Assembly (NCBI GenBank): GCA_921293015.1
Contig: OV121091.1
Span: 15,156,031-15,220,030 of the forward strand
From: Phorcus lineatus
Taxonomy: Eukaryota; Mollusca; Gastropoda; Trochida; Trochidae
Direction of reading: 5' to 3'
DNA: 64,000 nucleotides
This document shows, in pieces, positions 1 through 11,800 of this stretch (position 1 is its first letter; each line of letters begins with the position of its first letter). The notes below the pieces were generated by a model. The model was not told the origin of the DNA. It did not search any database and was given only the letters and a program-made list of their open reading frames with translations. The position numbers and the translations under genes are program-made.

Positions 1-123
1 TAGTCAACATGGTCGCGCGTAGCGCTTGATAGGCTTCACTTACCTTCAGGGTAATGATTCAATGCTGTGAGCTTTGAGCATGCTCTGTCATGGATATTTA
101 TATATAAGAAAGCTATTACCATT

Positions 124-124
124 A

Positions 125-168
<44 letters not shown>
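124..168. repeat. (ATT)n microsatellite
   Basis: About fifteen nearly uninterrupted TAT/ATT trinucleotide units. The poly-isoleucine frames on both strands are products of this repeat. Confidence 0.95.
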
Positions 169-439
169 AATGTTCTACTAAACCGATGTAGCAAAGCCCG
201 AGTCGTGTTTGTCACACGCACGGCCGTTAATTCATTTAGCTTGCACTTCTACTTTTTGTAGTTTTAAATGTTCCTTTGCTACAGCTATCTGTGTTGATCA
301 TGTTTGTCCATTAAAAACTATACGTGTCGACTTTCCTTATTTTTCCGTCCTGTCGATATATAGTTGCGCCAGAACTTATGGAACGAAAATTGTATCTATA
401 CAAAAAATATGTGAGGAAAATGAAATTGAGGATAAGCAA

Positions 440-515
440 TTATTGCTTGAAAACGGTATAAGAAGCTATACCGAAACGTCGCTAACACTACAATAAAGAA
501 GTTGATAATCCATAA
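440..515 (+). repeat. Decayed hammerhead/Penelope-like 3' tail
   Basis: A hairpin GGTATA...TATACC (454-472 region) is followed by CGAAACGTC (472-480) and then by a tail reading CAATAAAGAAGTTGATAATC. The hairpin-GAAA-ACGT-C order matches helix II, the GAAA core strand, a palindromic helix III and the cleavage residue of a hammerhead. The strand that should read CUGANGA reads CTTGAAA, so it would be inactive. The same tail recurs near 44.16 kb. Confidence 0.4.
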
Positions 516-764
516 AAGAATTCCTGGTCTTCCTTATGTGTCCCATGTTTAATTTTGCATGTGACTCCCCTGTTTATATCTTACTAGCTATTATGATGTC
601 ATAAATATATCTGTACATATGCAGATCATAATATACAATGTTTTTGCACTACTTTTTAAGAGTAATAAAAGTTCTAAGGATTCTTAAATCAGAGACATTA
701 TGTCCAGTACAGCATGTTCCTTCATTTTTCCTTTTAGTTTAATCTTTTTCGATTTCATTTTCAG

Positions 765-3757
765 ATGATGCGTGTTCTATACCTCAACGTTATATTGGCA
801 GTATCGCTACCTGTCATCCTGGCTCGGACAGTCCCCAATATAATCACAGTTGACGAAGAGAATTTGGACAACAAACTAGCAAATAAGTTAGCACCGAACC
901 CGGACAAAGTACATGGAATTCACGTCAAACAGTTCTTAAGTGATGGGTATCACTTTGGAAAGAACCTTCCCAAAGGATCTTCAGTGTTTAACATTTTGTT
1001 CTCCGATTCCTCAACCCCTAAACACTTTGCCTCTGAAGACAACGTGTTTACATCAAAGGGTTTTGTTTACGATAACTCCATTCCAGTTTATGAAGGATAT
1101 ATAAAAATGAAAGGAAAAACATTTCCGAAAGAATCGAAACTCTCTGAAACATTTTCAACAAGTGTTTATCAGCAGGGCGCAACCCAAGATCCACAACCCT
1201 CGACCATAGATAAATCAACTTTAACCACAGAGCCACTAGCTTCAAAAGGTGATTTACAATCTTCAACGACTGGTCCACCATCTTCAAACGTATATCCAGC
1301 ACTATCATCCACGGACCCATTCATCTTAACCACATATCAATCACCCTCAACTACAGATCTACCTTCAGACACTGATCCATCGGCGCAGGCTACAAATCAA
1401 ATCTCTTCAAACACATTCCAACTATCCTTAACCACTGATCAATCATCTTCATTCACAGATTCATCAGCCTTAACCACAGATTCACCTTTAACCACGTACC
1501 CACCATCCTCAATCATAGATATTTTACCTTCAACATCAGATCCTCAACTCTCAACCAGACTTCCAACATCTAAGCCTATTCCAATCACGTCATCGACTGT
1601 TGTTTCTGGCATTAAGCAAGCAACACTGTCCCCCTCAAACACAAATCCTTCACCCTCAACCACAGATTCGTCACCCACAACCATAGATCCTTCAACTTCG
1701 ACCTTGGATATTTCCTTCTCAACCAAAGGTCATTCAACCTCATCCAAAGATCCTTCAACTTCAACCTTAGACATTTCTCCTTCAACCACAGGTCATTCAA
1801 CTTCAACTATAGATACTTCTCCCCCAAACATAGGTACTTCAACCTCAAACATAGATACTTCAACCTCAAACATAGATACTTCTCCCTCAAACATCGATAC
1901 CTCTCCCTCAACCACAGATCCTCCGACAGCAACCACAGTGCCATCATCTCAGTCTGGTCCAGTGACTTCCTCAATTAGCAAAGTTAGTCTATCAACGAAG
2001 AGGGATTCTTCTGCTTCGGTTGACGAAACATTTCCAGATGCAGGGCTGAAACCCTTTCCGGCTCCACTTTCGGAACTGTTTACGGATGTCTCAGACAATG
2101 GGGTAAGTTGGACGGATGGTGTAAACTATAGGGTTAGAAGTCGGTCAGTTTTAGCCTCAACATCAGACACAGACTCAAATATGTCTCTATCATCATCAAG
2201 TAAACAACCCTCTTCGACAACTAGGCAAACACTTACGATCCCATCATCTTCAATTAATGACCCAGCATCGTCAACAGATGATCAAACATTTTTGACGCAT
2301 TTGAACCCAGCTACTTCCTCAACGACGTTCAGAGATCCTCTGACCACACAAGCTTCCGTTGTAGGAGTTGATAATTCTTCAACAAGTCCAACGTCAACAT
2401 CAGCACCAAGAACTCAACAATCAACCTCGCCTTCACAGACATCCTCTACTAATATATCACTACTTAGTACAACACACACATCTGTGGTCTCGAACAGCGT
2501 TCCTTCAACAACAACATCTACATCAAATTCTAAGGAAAACATTTTTACGACGTCCGATACCAATATAAACACAGCATCTCCTGCTGTCATCATGTTTAAT
2601 CTTTCTGGCACAACTTTAGAAATAAGTAGCGCACATCCACCCTCGAGCTCGACAACTTCGACAACACCTGAAACTGATAAATCCACTTCTGATACTTCCA
2701 AATTTACCCGATCTGCAGTTCCATCTCAAGCAGATTCTCCTCTAAGAACTGAAGAATTAGTTACAAGTGAAACTGCTACTCCAACTTCCACTATCATTGT
2801 TACCACTAGTCTTGCATCTAGTGTTACTACTGCTAGTACTGCATCTACTCCTGAATTTACTACAACGGTTACTACTCCTACTCAATCTACTACTACAACT
2901 TCTATTCCTACATTTCCAACTACTTTCCCCACCACTACAACTACAGAAACTACTTTTTCCCCAGCAAGTTCTTCTACTACTACTACTTCCTCAACTTCAA
3001 CTACAACAGCTACTACCACAACTACAATAACTACTACAACTATCCCTACTACAACTACATCTACTACGACAACTCTTACTCCAGCTACTACTTCTACTAC
3101 TTCAACCACAACTACAACAACAACTACTACTACAACTACGATACCTACAACTACAAGAAAACCCAACATATCATTCAGCGATATTGAGAAATGCCGTTTA
3201 ATTTGCAGCATGTGAGTAAATGGTGTTATCACAAGACATATATGTCCTCAAATGCAAACAATTACTCAAAATCGATGTAATATGATGTGTTTATTGAAGT
3301 GAGGGGCGTCTTAAAACTTAAGTAATTCATATTCAAATTCGTAACATGATAAGCCACGCCGTGTCATTGATAATTCATATGCATATATAACCTTTAACAT
3401 ATTGAATATCGCTTTAATAATATTTATGATATTCCTTATCCTTGATGGAAATTCTTGCTAGGGGCAAAGTATGTATCTATAATCCCACCAAATGAAAAAT
3501 ACCACTTGCGTGTCGTTGCCTAATTGATCTGGGTAATGTTCTAAAAGGATTTTATTTCATGTTTAAATTATTTTCATAATTCAATTGTGATTTAGTTTTT
3601 GATTGATTATTAGCGGCGGGTGAACATGCTATGTTAGTAACAATTAATTCATTTATCTTGCATGTAATTGCTTTATCATTGCAACTTGTTGTATAATTTC
3701 AGATCGCCTTCATGTTCTCCATCGTGCAAAGGACGGATATCCGGTTGGAACAGATAG
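765..3757 (+). CDS. Secreted mucin-like Thr/Ser/Pro-rich protein, two coding exons
   Basis: The product is probably a heavily O-glycosylated secreted or mucus/matrix protein. Exon 1 is 765-3211. A GTGAGT donor begins at 3212, and the exon's in-frame TGA at 3213 lies inside it. A TTTCAG acceptor at 3697-3702 opens a second exon (3703-3757) that joins in phase, giving 833 residues ending at TAG 3755-3757. Residues 1-20 form a signal peptide ending before RTVPN. Residues 21 to about 135 are ordinary sequence. From there to about residue 800 the protein is dominated by Thr, Ser and Pro, with 7-residue repeats of DTS(T/P)SNI type near residues 350-385 and long Thr runs near the end. A non-mucin island lies around residues 410-465. 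The joined C-terminus has four cysteines spaced C-x3-C-x5-C-x3-C, three of them near or beyond the junction, which favours splicing over the read-through end ...CSM. I see no recognised domain. Exact identity and true start are uncertain. Confidence 0.75.
1804..1925 (+). repeat. Coding 21-bp tandem repeat in the mucin domain
   Basis: Four to five units of 21 bp encode DTSTSNI/DTSPSNI-type heptads. Neighbouring stretches (1684-1800) repeat a related DPSTSTLDIS pattern. Such arrays typically vary in length between alleles of mucin genes. Confidence 0.8.
2985..3160 (+). repeat. Coding (ACT/ACA)n low-complexity tract
   Basis: Near-continuous ACT, ACA and ACC codons encode runs of threonine broken by short IPT and SSTS motifs at the end of the mucin domain. 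The minus-strand poly-valine frame here is a shadow of it. Confidence 0.9.
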
Positions 3758-3799
3758 ACACAGGGATTGACGGAATGAATAGATTGCTAGTTGCAAAAT

Positions 3800-4260
3800 G
3801 GAGGGTGTTTTAATGTCAGCTTACCCTGGCGGTGTGATCGGTGGATGACGTTAACGTCAGTTCAAACCGTGATTGGTGGATGCTGTTTTAACGTCGGTGT
3901 TCCCAACGTCTTCATTGGTGAATGGTATTCAACTGACGTTGTGATAACGTTTTCTTACACAGCCATTACGTTGCGTCATTGGCATATTACGTCAGTCCAT
4001 CAGACGTTATCATTGGTAGACTGGGATGACGTTAACGTCAGTTAAAACCTATGTCGTGATTGGTGGTTGCCGTTTTAACGTCGGTGTTCCCAACGTCTTG
4101 ATTGGTAGATGGTATAAAACTGACGTTGTGATAACGTTTGCTTACACAGCCAATTTGTTGTGTCATTCCATCAGTCCATTTGACGTTGTGATTGGTAGAT
4201 CGGGATTAAACTCATTTTACCCTAACGCCGTGATTGGTGGATGGAGTTAACGTTAGTTAT
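3800..4260. repeat. Tandem array of ATTGG (CCAAT) and ACGT motifs
   Basis: Two long units offset by about 181-187 bp (near 3837-4022 and 4023-4205), plus a partial third, built from shorter sub-repeats of the form GTGATTGGTGGATG next to AACGTC. There are eight ATTGG motifs at roughly 30-60 bp spacing. The perfect 14-bp palindrome TGACGTTAACGTCA occurs at 3846-3859 and again at 4027-4040. The short open frames across it are by-products of the repeat. It could be a minisatellite, a decayed regulatory array, or both. Confidence 0.75.
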
Positions 4261-7010
4261 GCGCCATGAATGTCATAAGATATTTTGACGTTTATTTTCT
4301 TAAAGGTTTGAAATAAGGAAATGGCGTGATGACTTGCTAAAAGAGCAATAATTCTCAGCCAATCGGGTTGTTCGATAGCCCGAGTACCTTTCACAGGCCT
4401 TTATGTGACCAGTGGATTTGCACGTTGAAATAGAAACGTATCTATTCGAAGCTGATCACGCGAGTGTGCAGTTGACTGAATCTCTACACCATATGCATGT
4501 TTATTTGCCATAAATCAAAAACAAAAATTGTTGTAACATGTTCAACGGGACCGGAAAATATCCTGGACTGAACGTTGTTATGTGTACATTGTATAAACTT
4601 TCAAGATGTCACTTGTTCCGTGTCAGTCGAGGTGTTGTGCCTTTTAAGCATGAACACATGTATAAGCCAAACAGATGGCCAATTAACACTTTTGTCAGAT
4701 CCGATGTTTTGATGGACGATAGTTTCGAATCGCTAAATGGTATTGTCAGTGCGACCCTATCAATCAAACTTTGGTTCTGTGTCAGTGAAAAATGTTTCGT
4801 GTCTGTTGTTTAAACAGAAAAATGGGTAGCAAGATGAATACTTACAATTTTTTTTACTAAGTTTCCCATAATATCTAGCACTGCTTTAAATATACGTATT
4901 GTTACGTTCCTATTGGTTCGAAGGGCTTACGTAAACACTGCTCTGAGTACATGAAATGCACGTGCTGTACATTATGAAGTCATTGAATTTGCACGAGAAT
5001 AACGTGCGATTAAGAGGTTAACATTTCGGTACTTGAGTGGTCGCACGATCTGCACGTGCGAATTTGTCCATTTCATTAAAATTCTGAAGGGTAGTGCAAG
5101 CATAACGAGGGATGTGTTTAGCCTCTTTTTGTATCGAAGATGGTTGACATATTTCAGTTGTTAAGTGTTAGTAATGCATCATAAGGAAATTATTGTTATA
5201 TTTCATCATCTTATATAGATATTATTACCCGAATAAGTGTGTCATATGAATTTTACGAAACGAGGGTGAATTTTTGTTTTATCCGAGCGAGAGAGAGAGA
5301 GAGAGCGTTACAGAGATTTGATTTGCTGGATCAGATTTATTCTTATGTTATATCTTGACTGAGCATAATCTATTTAGATTCCTTAGATTAATTAATGACA
5401 TTGATTGAGAATAAAGTCCATTCATCATTATGACTTTTGAATCTTATTCAATCAAAGTAAAAAACTGTAATTTAATATAAATAATTGCATGTTTATCTCG
5501 AACCCTAGCAAGTCGTACGCATTCGAAAGTACAGTATTAAAAACCGTCAAATAATATGAATAGGTTTCCAAGTCAAACTCTAAATATCTTTAATTAAAAA
5601 TTCATCCTAGAAGTTTGTTTCCGGAATCAATTCTTCAAAACAACGATGCCTCAATGAAACTTTGTATGTGGCATAACCATCGAGGACAGAGTTGCCTGTT
5701 AAAGTTATCGACTTCTTTTGATTCGGTCGTTTTCATTCACTTATTTCCCTCTTTTTTCATATTCGGCTGTTTTTAATCTAATTCAGAAAAACCGAATTTA
5801 ACCAAACCTGTTTTTATGACAGAATTTGAAATAAAAGAAGGCTTAGATAAACCTAATGTGGACTAATTATCTTGTGTAAGACTATTTAATAACCAACTAT
5901 TTGAATGAACTGTCGTGATATTTAAAGGCACTAGTGCACGATTTTACGGTTTAAATTGGCTATTTTAAGGTATAAGAGGACTTATGCATTCACTTAACCT
6001 TTCTATCGATGCAATGAAATGCTTAAAATTCTTTACAATTGACCTGCTGTCAACAATGAAAAAATTTCGACAGCCGCTGTCGGCTTGGACATATAAACAA
6101 TCTAAGTTTAGCTGTGCACAAAACGGATATCTCAAAGACAGTTAAACGCAGCTGAACTATTATTATGAGCAGCTATTGAATTTTCCTAAACTCTGAACTG
6201 AGACCAAAGAATGAATTATGTTTTATGAAAGCAATGTTGTAAATAAACCGATTTAATAACACAGCATTAGCATTGCTATTAGATTGACCAAAGCGGCTGC
6301 CGTTTCCGCTTTTTTTGTTATGAGCAAAATCTTAATATTTCCGATATCGTAGTTCACGCGGATTTATTGTAGCGTAACATTAAATACTTCCGGTCTTTAT
6401 AAATCAACTTTACTACCTGAATACGTAAATATTCGTTAAATAACTTACGAGGTAGATTACTTGAGTGAGGATCTTGAATAATATCGAGAGATATGCAGAA
6501 TCTGTGCAATCGTTGTGTTAACGAAATATTGGTGTGCACTAGTGCGTTTAAAACATGTTACTAATAGGGAGTGTCTAAAGAATAAAGCTTTCTAATAATT
6601 GTGCTTTATGTTTGACATTTTTCCCCCGAGGAAATATATACCCGACTTTGTCTGCTTGTTAATTTTGCTTTCGTCGTGTGCCTCCTACTCGATTCTGAAC
6701 TTCTGACGTCATTTCAGATATTGTTCAAATTCTTCTGACATGTTTTGAGGTCGGATAACAGATATTGCCTATTTGAAATCAACCCAACCCAACCGGACAT
6801 AATTCGTTTATCATTTAAGCAGATTTTTGACAGCCAACCCCACAGCTTAAAAAATAGTGATAGGTATCTGCCGGTACTCCTCCCCCGTCCCAACTTTAAT
6901 TAAATTAAGTAGAATGCCTTAAAATCATAATGTCCATTAAAAACATTTTGGCCCAATATATGGTACCAGCACTGCTCCTTGGCGCTGTGTTCATACAGTG
7001 GTAAGTTCTT
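4261..7010. other. Intergenic, nothing recognised
   Basis: AT-rich sequence with stops in all frames. The only distinct item is a short (GA)n run at about 5287-5305. An isolated AATAAA lies at 5411-5416. I see no exon-like stretch bounded by good splice signals. Confidence 0.5.
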
Positions 7011-7205
7011 TATTTATTACCTACGAGGGCAATCATGCATATTGGGGTTATATTTTTCATACGATGCCCTAGGGGAAAAATCACTTTTTCATTGTGACGT
7101 CACGTCATAGACAATGCTTTGACGTCACAGTACAACTATGACGCTGCTTTGCAAATGTAAACATAGTATGTCATGGAAACTCATATACTATCCTCTATTT
7201 ATCGT
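7010..7205 (-). repeat. Dispersed repeat family A, copy 1
   Basis: Read on the minus strand it matches copies at 13.8-14.1 kb and 40.1-40.4 kb. Shared landmarks in order are ATAGAGGATA..TATATGAG, CATGACATACTATGTTTAC, CTGTGACGTCAAAGCATTG, GACGTGACGTCAC, a segment reading TATGAAAAATAT, and a terminus near TAGGTAATAAA. I cannot classify it and see no coding capacity. Confidence 0.7.
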
Positions 7206-7783
7206 CATGTTTATATTAGCCAATGAATATTTCTAAACTAAAACCGAATGCATCCAACGTCTGAGAAAGGTTCGCTCAGTCAATTAACATGGTTTGAAAT
7301 TAATGATTGAGTTTCCTACTTGTATTCATGTCTTCAGAAATCGGTCAATTACTGCTGACTCCCGTCCCTACAAATCGCACATTGCTGTTGCAAATATTAT
7401 CAGCTATGAATTTGACTGTTTTACTGGACTCACTACAATGACTGTTTTAAATGATAACTGATTTACTAAGTAATGATTTCGTTTGGTTTCATATCCTTCT
7501 CCTTGGTTCTGTCAATCGACAGGTGCTGCATTGTTTTCAGATATATATAAGATAATAAAATGATTTATAACACATACAAACATTTTTTTTAATTGATTTA
7601 TCTCCTGTGAGATTTTCTTAACCTGAGGTGTTAAACTGAAACGCTGGTATGATGCAATGAGACGAAGAATAAACGTTATCGTAACCTCTTACCTCCCCAG
7701 TAGCGAGGGAGCTTAGTTTTCGTACTACGGATTTAAATCAGTTTCGATTAGATGTGCATCTTGCCGTTATCTAGCGAAAGACA

Positions 7784-7823
7784 CCACGTGGTTGTCTCGT
7801 GCAGATTGTATATATATATATAA
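7784..7823 (+). promoter_or_regulatory. Core promoter of the first ependymin-related gene
   Basis: A CCACGTGG box (7784-7791) is followed 17 bp later by a TATA-type run (7809-7823), about 50 bp upstream of the ATG at 7873. The second gene has the same order at 17036-17071, and both copies carry CGAAAGA just upstream of the CCACGTGG box. Confidence 0.6.
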
Positions 7824-7872
7824 CAGATAGATATCTCACACCCTCCCTCTTCGTGCTAAGCAGACTCTCAAC

Positions 7873-8774
7873 ATGTCCAAGATTTCTCTCTTCCTCTGTT
7901 TGGCGATGACCATTGGGTCTTTGGCCCAACTGCCCACGCCATGTCTTATTCCCCAACAAATGACGGTAAGTGTAATGCGATGGTAGTATTTCTCGATCGA
8001 TTTGTTCTTCCGATGCCGGAGTAAGTTTTATACCGATATATATGCACTAATGTAACAAAAGTAATTTGGTTCTTAAAATGAAAATGATGCATTTAGGGAA
8101 ATGCGCTAATTAACCTCAAACAGGGAGTTTTCGTTAAGAACTAGTTATTTAAAAAAGATACGTGACTTATTTGCTCAAAGGCATCAACGTACGAAAATGA
8201 AAACCCGAGAAGATTAGTTAACAATATGCTTGCACAAAACACGAATCATTTTTTAAAAATGAATGATAATTATGTGCATTGCAAATGATTATGATTCCTT
8301 TCAACGAAAAAGATAAAAATACATAATATTTGGACTCACTAGCTTTGGCACTGTTTATCCTTCATCAAGTTTAATTTAAGGAAATTTATCAAATAAGAAT
8401 CACTATGTTGACGAAATCGTCAGTTGAGTGGACATCGTGAGTTCTAATAAAAGACACATTTATTTTTATATCTTCTACAAACAATATTGACGTCAGATTT
8501 CTATTTTGATGACTGGCTTTTCTTAAGTTCTAAACATAACTGTAGTTTTAAACAGGCAAATTATGTTATCTATAAAACTATTTTTGTTTCATGTTACGCA
8601 ATAATTACATAACATTTGTTCGATTGTAAACCTCATTTGAGAACCCATAAAATTGTATAGCGTTAACAATGTTAACTTTGTTGTGAAACCGGTTGGTAAT
8701 GAACTTATATGAAGACCAATCTTCAATTATTTTATCTTAAAAGAATATTTAATACATAAACCATGAACTTATAA

Positions 8775-8856
<82 letters not shown>

Positions 8857-11800
8857 TGAAGAACTGAGGAAAATAAAAGAACGATTCTTTTTTGATGAAT
8901 ATACCCCGAAATTTAACTGTAACTAATATTAAATCATGTTGACGTCGCATTTACTATATTTATTTTAGTGGTATGCATATGACGTCATGATTACGTCCCT
9001 TGCCATTGTTAACGCTATACCATTAGCAACACAATGTATAAGTTACCCTGATGATCACTATGTTGTGAAACCGGTTGGTAATGAACTTTTATGAAGTCCA
9101 ATCTTCAGTTTGTTATATTTAAAGAATATGTATATATCGTTCACTGATACAATTACTATACCCTCTGATATGGAAGTACAAAGTGATATCAAATTGAAAC
9201 AATGCTTGTTCTGTTATCAGTAATATTTTGACCTTAAGTCTCAAGATGATTAGGAAGTCGTCTATTCCGTATCATCTTAGCCATGTGATATCAAATTACA
9301 GTGATCTTGCAAATTTAATTTTACGACTCCCACTTCTCGTACAGGTGCCCCACGGCATATATTATGAATTTTACAATGAGGAAAAAAAAAAATATATATA
9401 TATATATACGGTGTAATATTGAAATGTTAAATTCGTTGGGGAGTCTGACCAGTCTGATTGAAATCGACCGTGTTCCGAGGAATAGAAGTTTTAACTCTAG
9501 CGGGATTCGAACGTTTTTTACCAGGGGCTTTCCTCTCCACAACGGTCTGAGAGCACCCTCCTTGCTCGCACGCTCTGACGTAATCTCAACTAGCCAATCA
9601 CAATGACAGCGGCAAAAGCTTTCGGTATAAGTATCTAGGGACAAGTAACTCCCGCTTACCATTCGTTAACCTTTATCGCCGCTATTGTTATTTCAAACGG
9701 GATGATGTGAATGGTCCGCTTATGACTGGGTTTTGTCTGCGCTAAACTGGTGTAAGAACGTGCGAGCAAGGAGGCTGCTTTCAGACCGTTGTGGAGAGGA
9801 TTGCCCTGATAGAAAACGTTCGAATCCCGCTAGAGTTAAAACTTCTATTCCTCGGAACACGGTCGATTTCAATCAGACTGGTCAGACTCCCCAACGAATT
9901 TAACATTTCAATAATACATCATTTTATTCTATTTCTATTCATATCACTTGGCTGTAAGATACAAGAGGCTTTATTTCGAGAATTGGGAACACTTTCAGCT
10001 ATAACTGTTTCCCGTTAGGATTTATAAGTTCATACGCAATATTATCATTTACACTGTGCTGAGTCAAAGCTCAAAGATCAAAACTCTGCAGCAATGTTGA
10101 ACATTTTGTTAGACAAAACTTATGTGACAATACATTTTAAGTTAATCTTACAGAAAAGGCAATTGTGGATGTAAAGTGAATTATCTGGTAACTGACCGAT
10201 TCCCGCTCTTTGATTTCAGCTGAGAGGGTTGGAAATCAACCACAGATATGACGAAATGCGCCGTTTCTTCATCGCATATGACGACCTCAATAAACGGATT
10301 GTCATGTTTGAAGAGGAAAGAGAAATATTCCCCGGAGTGCAGTAAGAATATTTTATTAAGAGTCAATCACAAAGATCATCACCCTGACGAAGTGGCGATA
10401 AACGATTGGCAGCATCGGAATATAAAATCAACGCTTCCATGAACCTTGTGCGCATAGATTAGACATTCTGTAATTCAAATGGTGCTTTATCAAGCTTTCA
10501 TACTTGTCAAACTATTAATCATGATTATCTTCATTCAAACATCTAACATATTCGCCCAAAAATGTCAAATACATGAACATTACTAGTTTCCAATGGAAAT
10601 CGAAAATAACTTTTTTAAATATTTATGTAGAGGCCGAAATAGACCAAAATGTCTGTCGCCGAATGCTCTATTCTCGCAAACAAGCCCCATACTGTCCACA
10701 AGGGTTGCTGGTAGAGCCTCTCGACCAAAGGACGAAATGACACGTTCCGTTTTGATGAATACTAGTGTAAATTCTTACACACTATCAACATACAATTTTG
10801 TCTTGTTAACGCTTTACGTAACTTTCCAAAAATATTTTTGACTAATTTACGCTCGTCATTGTCCGGTTTTCGATCGGAATCACGACTTTTAACCTTACTG
10901 TCATATTACTGTAGCAATAAGTATTAGGATAATACTGTTCAACAGGCAGTACTTCTCGTATAGATGAAACTCTTCCTGAGCTTTGGCACATGTAAATCAA
11001 ACAAACTCACGGAATGCCTCTGTATTACTATTAATACAATTTACAAGAGTGAAATATTGTAAAACAGCCAAATTTTATTACATGGGTAATCTCTATAGTG
11101 ACGTTTAGGGGTTGACAAAAAGTGGTTGGAAAGCTTCGATGAGACCCTTTTTATCGGCATTTATTCTTAACAGAGACCCCACTGAGTAGTTGTTTATCAT
11201 TTATTATTTGTATATCAGAGCATAAGAATAATAAATTTGGAGAACTATACTTTCTTTCTGCGATAACTGTATTAGCTGTTGTGAAAATAATGTGTGTTTT
11301 TGCGTTTTACTTTGACTGTTGTAACGGTTCAATCGCAAACTATTATGAATATGATTATTAGATTTAAGCCTTGGTTTTTCTTCCAATATATCGGTCATAT
11401 AGGTTGTCGAACAAACGTCACAACATTTGTTATCAATTAAACACAACAAAACCATCGACATCGATATGTTCAAAATAATAATTCAACCTATTGAAACTAT
11501 CAAAAGCTTTGCCTTAGGGAAGATGGTGCACCTCTAAACAACCAAGTAATGCATACATTTGTCTCAGAAACTGTTTTTGAACGATGGATTTCTAAATATA
11601 TTTAATATAATTTCAGAATCACACAAAGTACTAATATTATGCACCTCATCCAAAATAGATTTTATTTCTATACTGAATTTAAAAAATGGACATACTTTTC
11701 GATTGTACATGACTTGTGTTTCTCGAGTAAGAGACGACCGTTAAAACATTTTATGAACGCTTCATATTAGGTTTTTATGACGATAACATGTTCAGTCATT

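Larger units (their letters stand above)
1..764. other. Upstream flank of the mucin-like gene, no supported coding region
   Basis: AT-rich non-coding sequence. It holds an ATT microsatellite near the start and a decayed ribozyme-like repeat tail at about 440-515. The last 30 bases before position 765 form a pyrimidine-rich tract ending in TTTTCAG, a good splice acceptor placed immediately before the start codon. A 5' untranslated exon further upstream is therefore likely, but I cannot identify it. Open frames of 60-95 codons here run through the microsatellite or use non-ATG starts. Confidence 0.6.
8655..9133 (+). mobile_element. Penelope/retrozyme-like repeat pair in intron 1
   Basis: A segment of about 70 bp containing TTGTGAAACCGGTTGGTAAT occurs at 8681-8750 and again at 9063-9132, in direct orientation and 382 bp apart. 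The exact 17-mer GTATAGCGTTAACAATG (8655-8671) also recurs inverted at 9004-9020. The downstream copy retains a hammerhead-like core; the upstream copy has lost it. An AT microsatellite lies between them. Assignment to a Penelope-like or retrozyme element is inference from the ribozyme motif. Confidence 0.5.

Noticed and set aside
36..261. Two overlapping open frames on opposite strands
   Set aside because: Both pass through the ATT microsatellite and are mostly poly-isoleucine.
4538..4813. 91-codon frame
   Set aside because: No recognisable features and no coding-like neighbour; treated as chance.
8732..8950. Minus-strand frame of 72 codons
   Set aside because: Its core is the (AT)n repeat read as alternating Tyr and Ile.
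9321..9662. Minus-strand frame of 113 codons and related plus-strand frames
   Set aside because: They lie in the arms of the foldback element and mirror each other because the arms are inverted copies.
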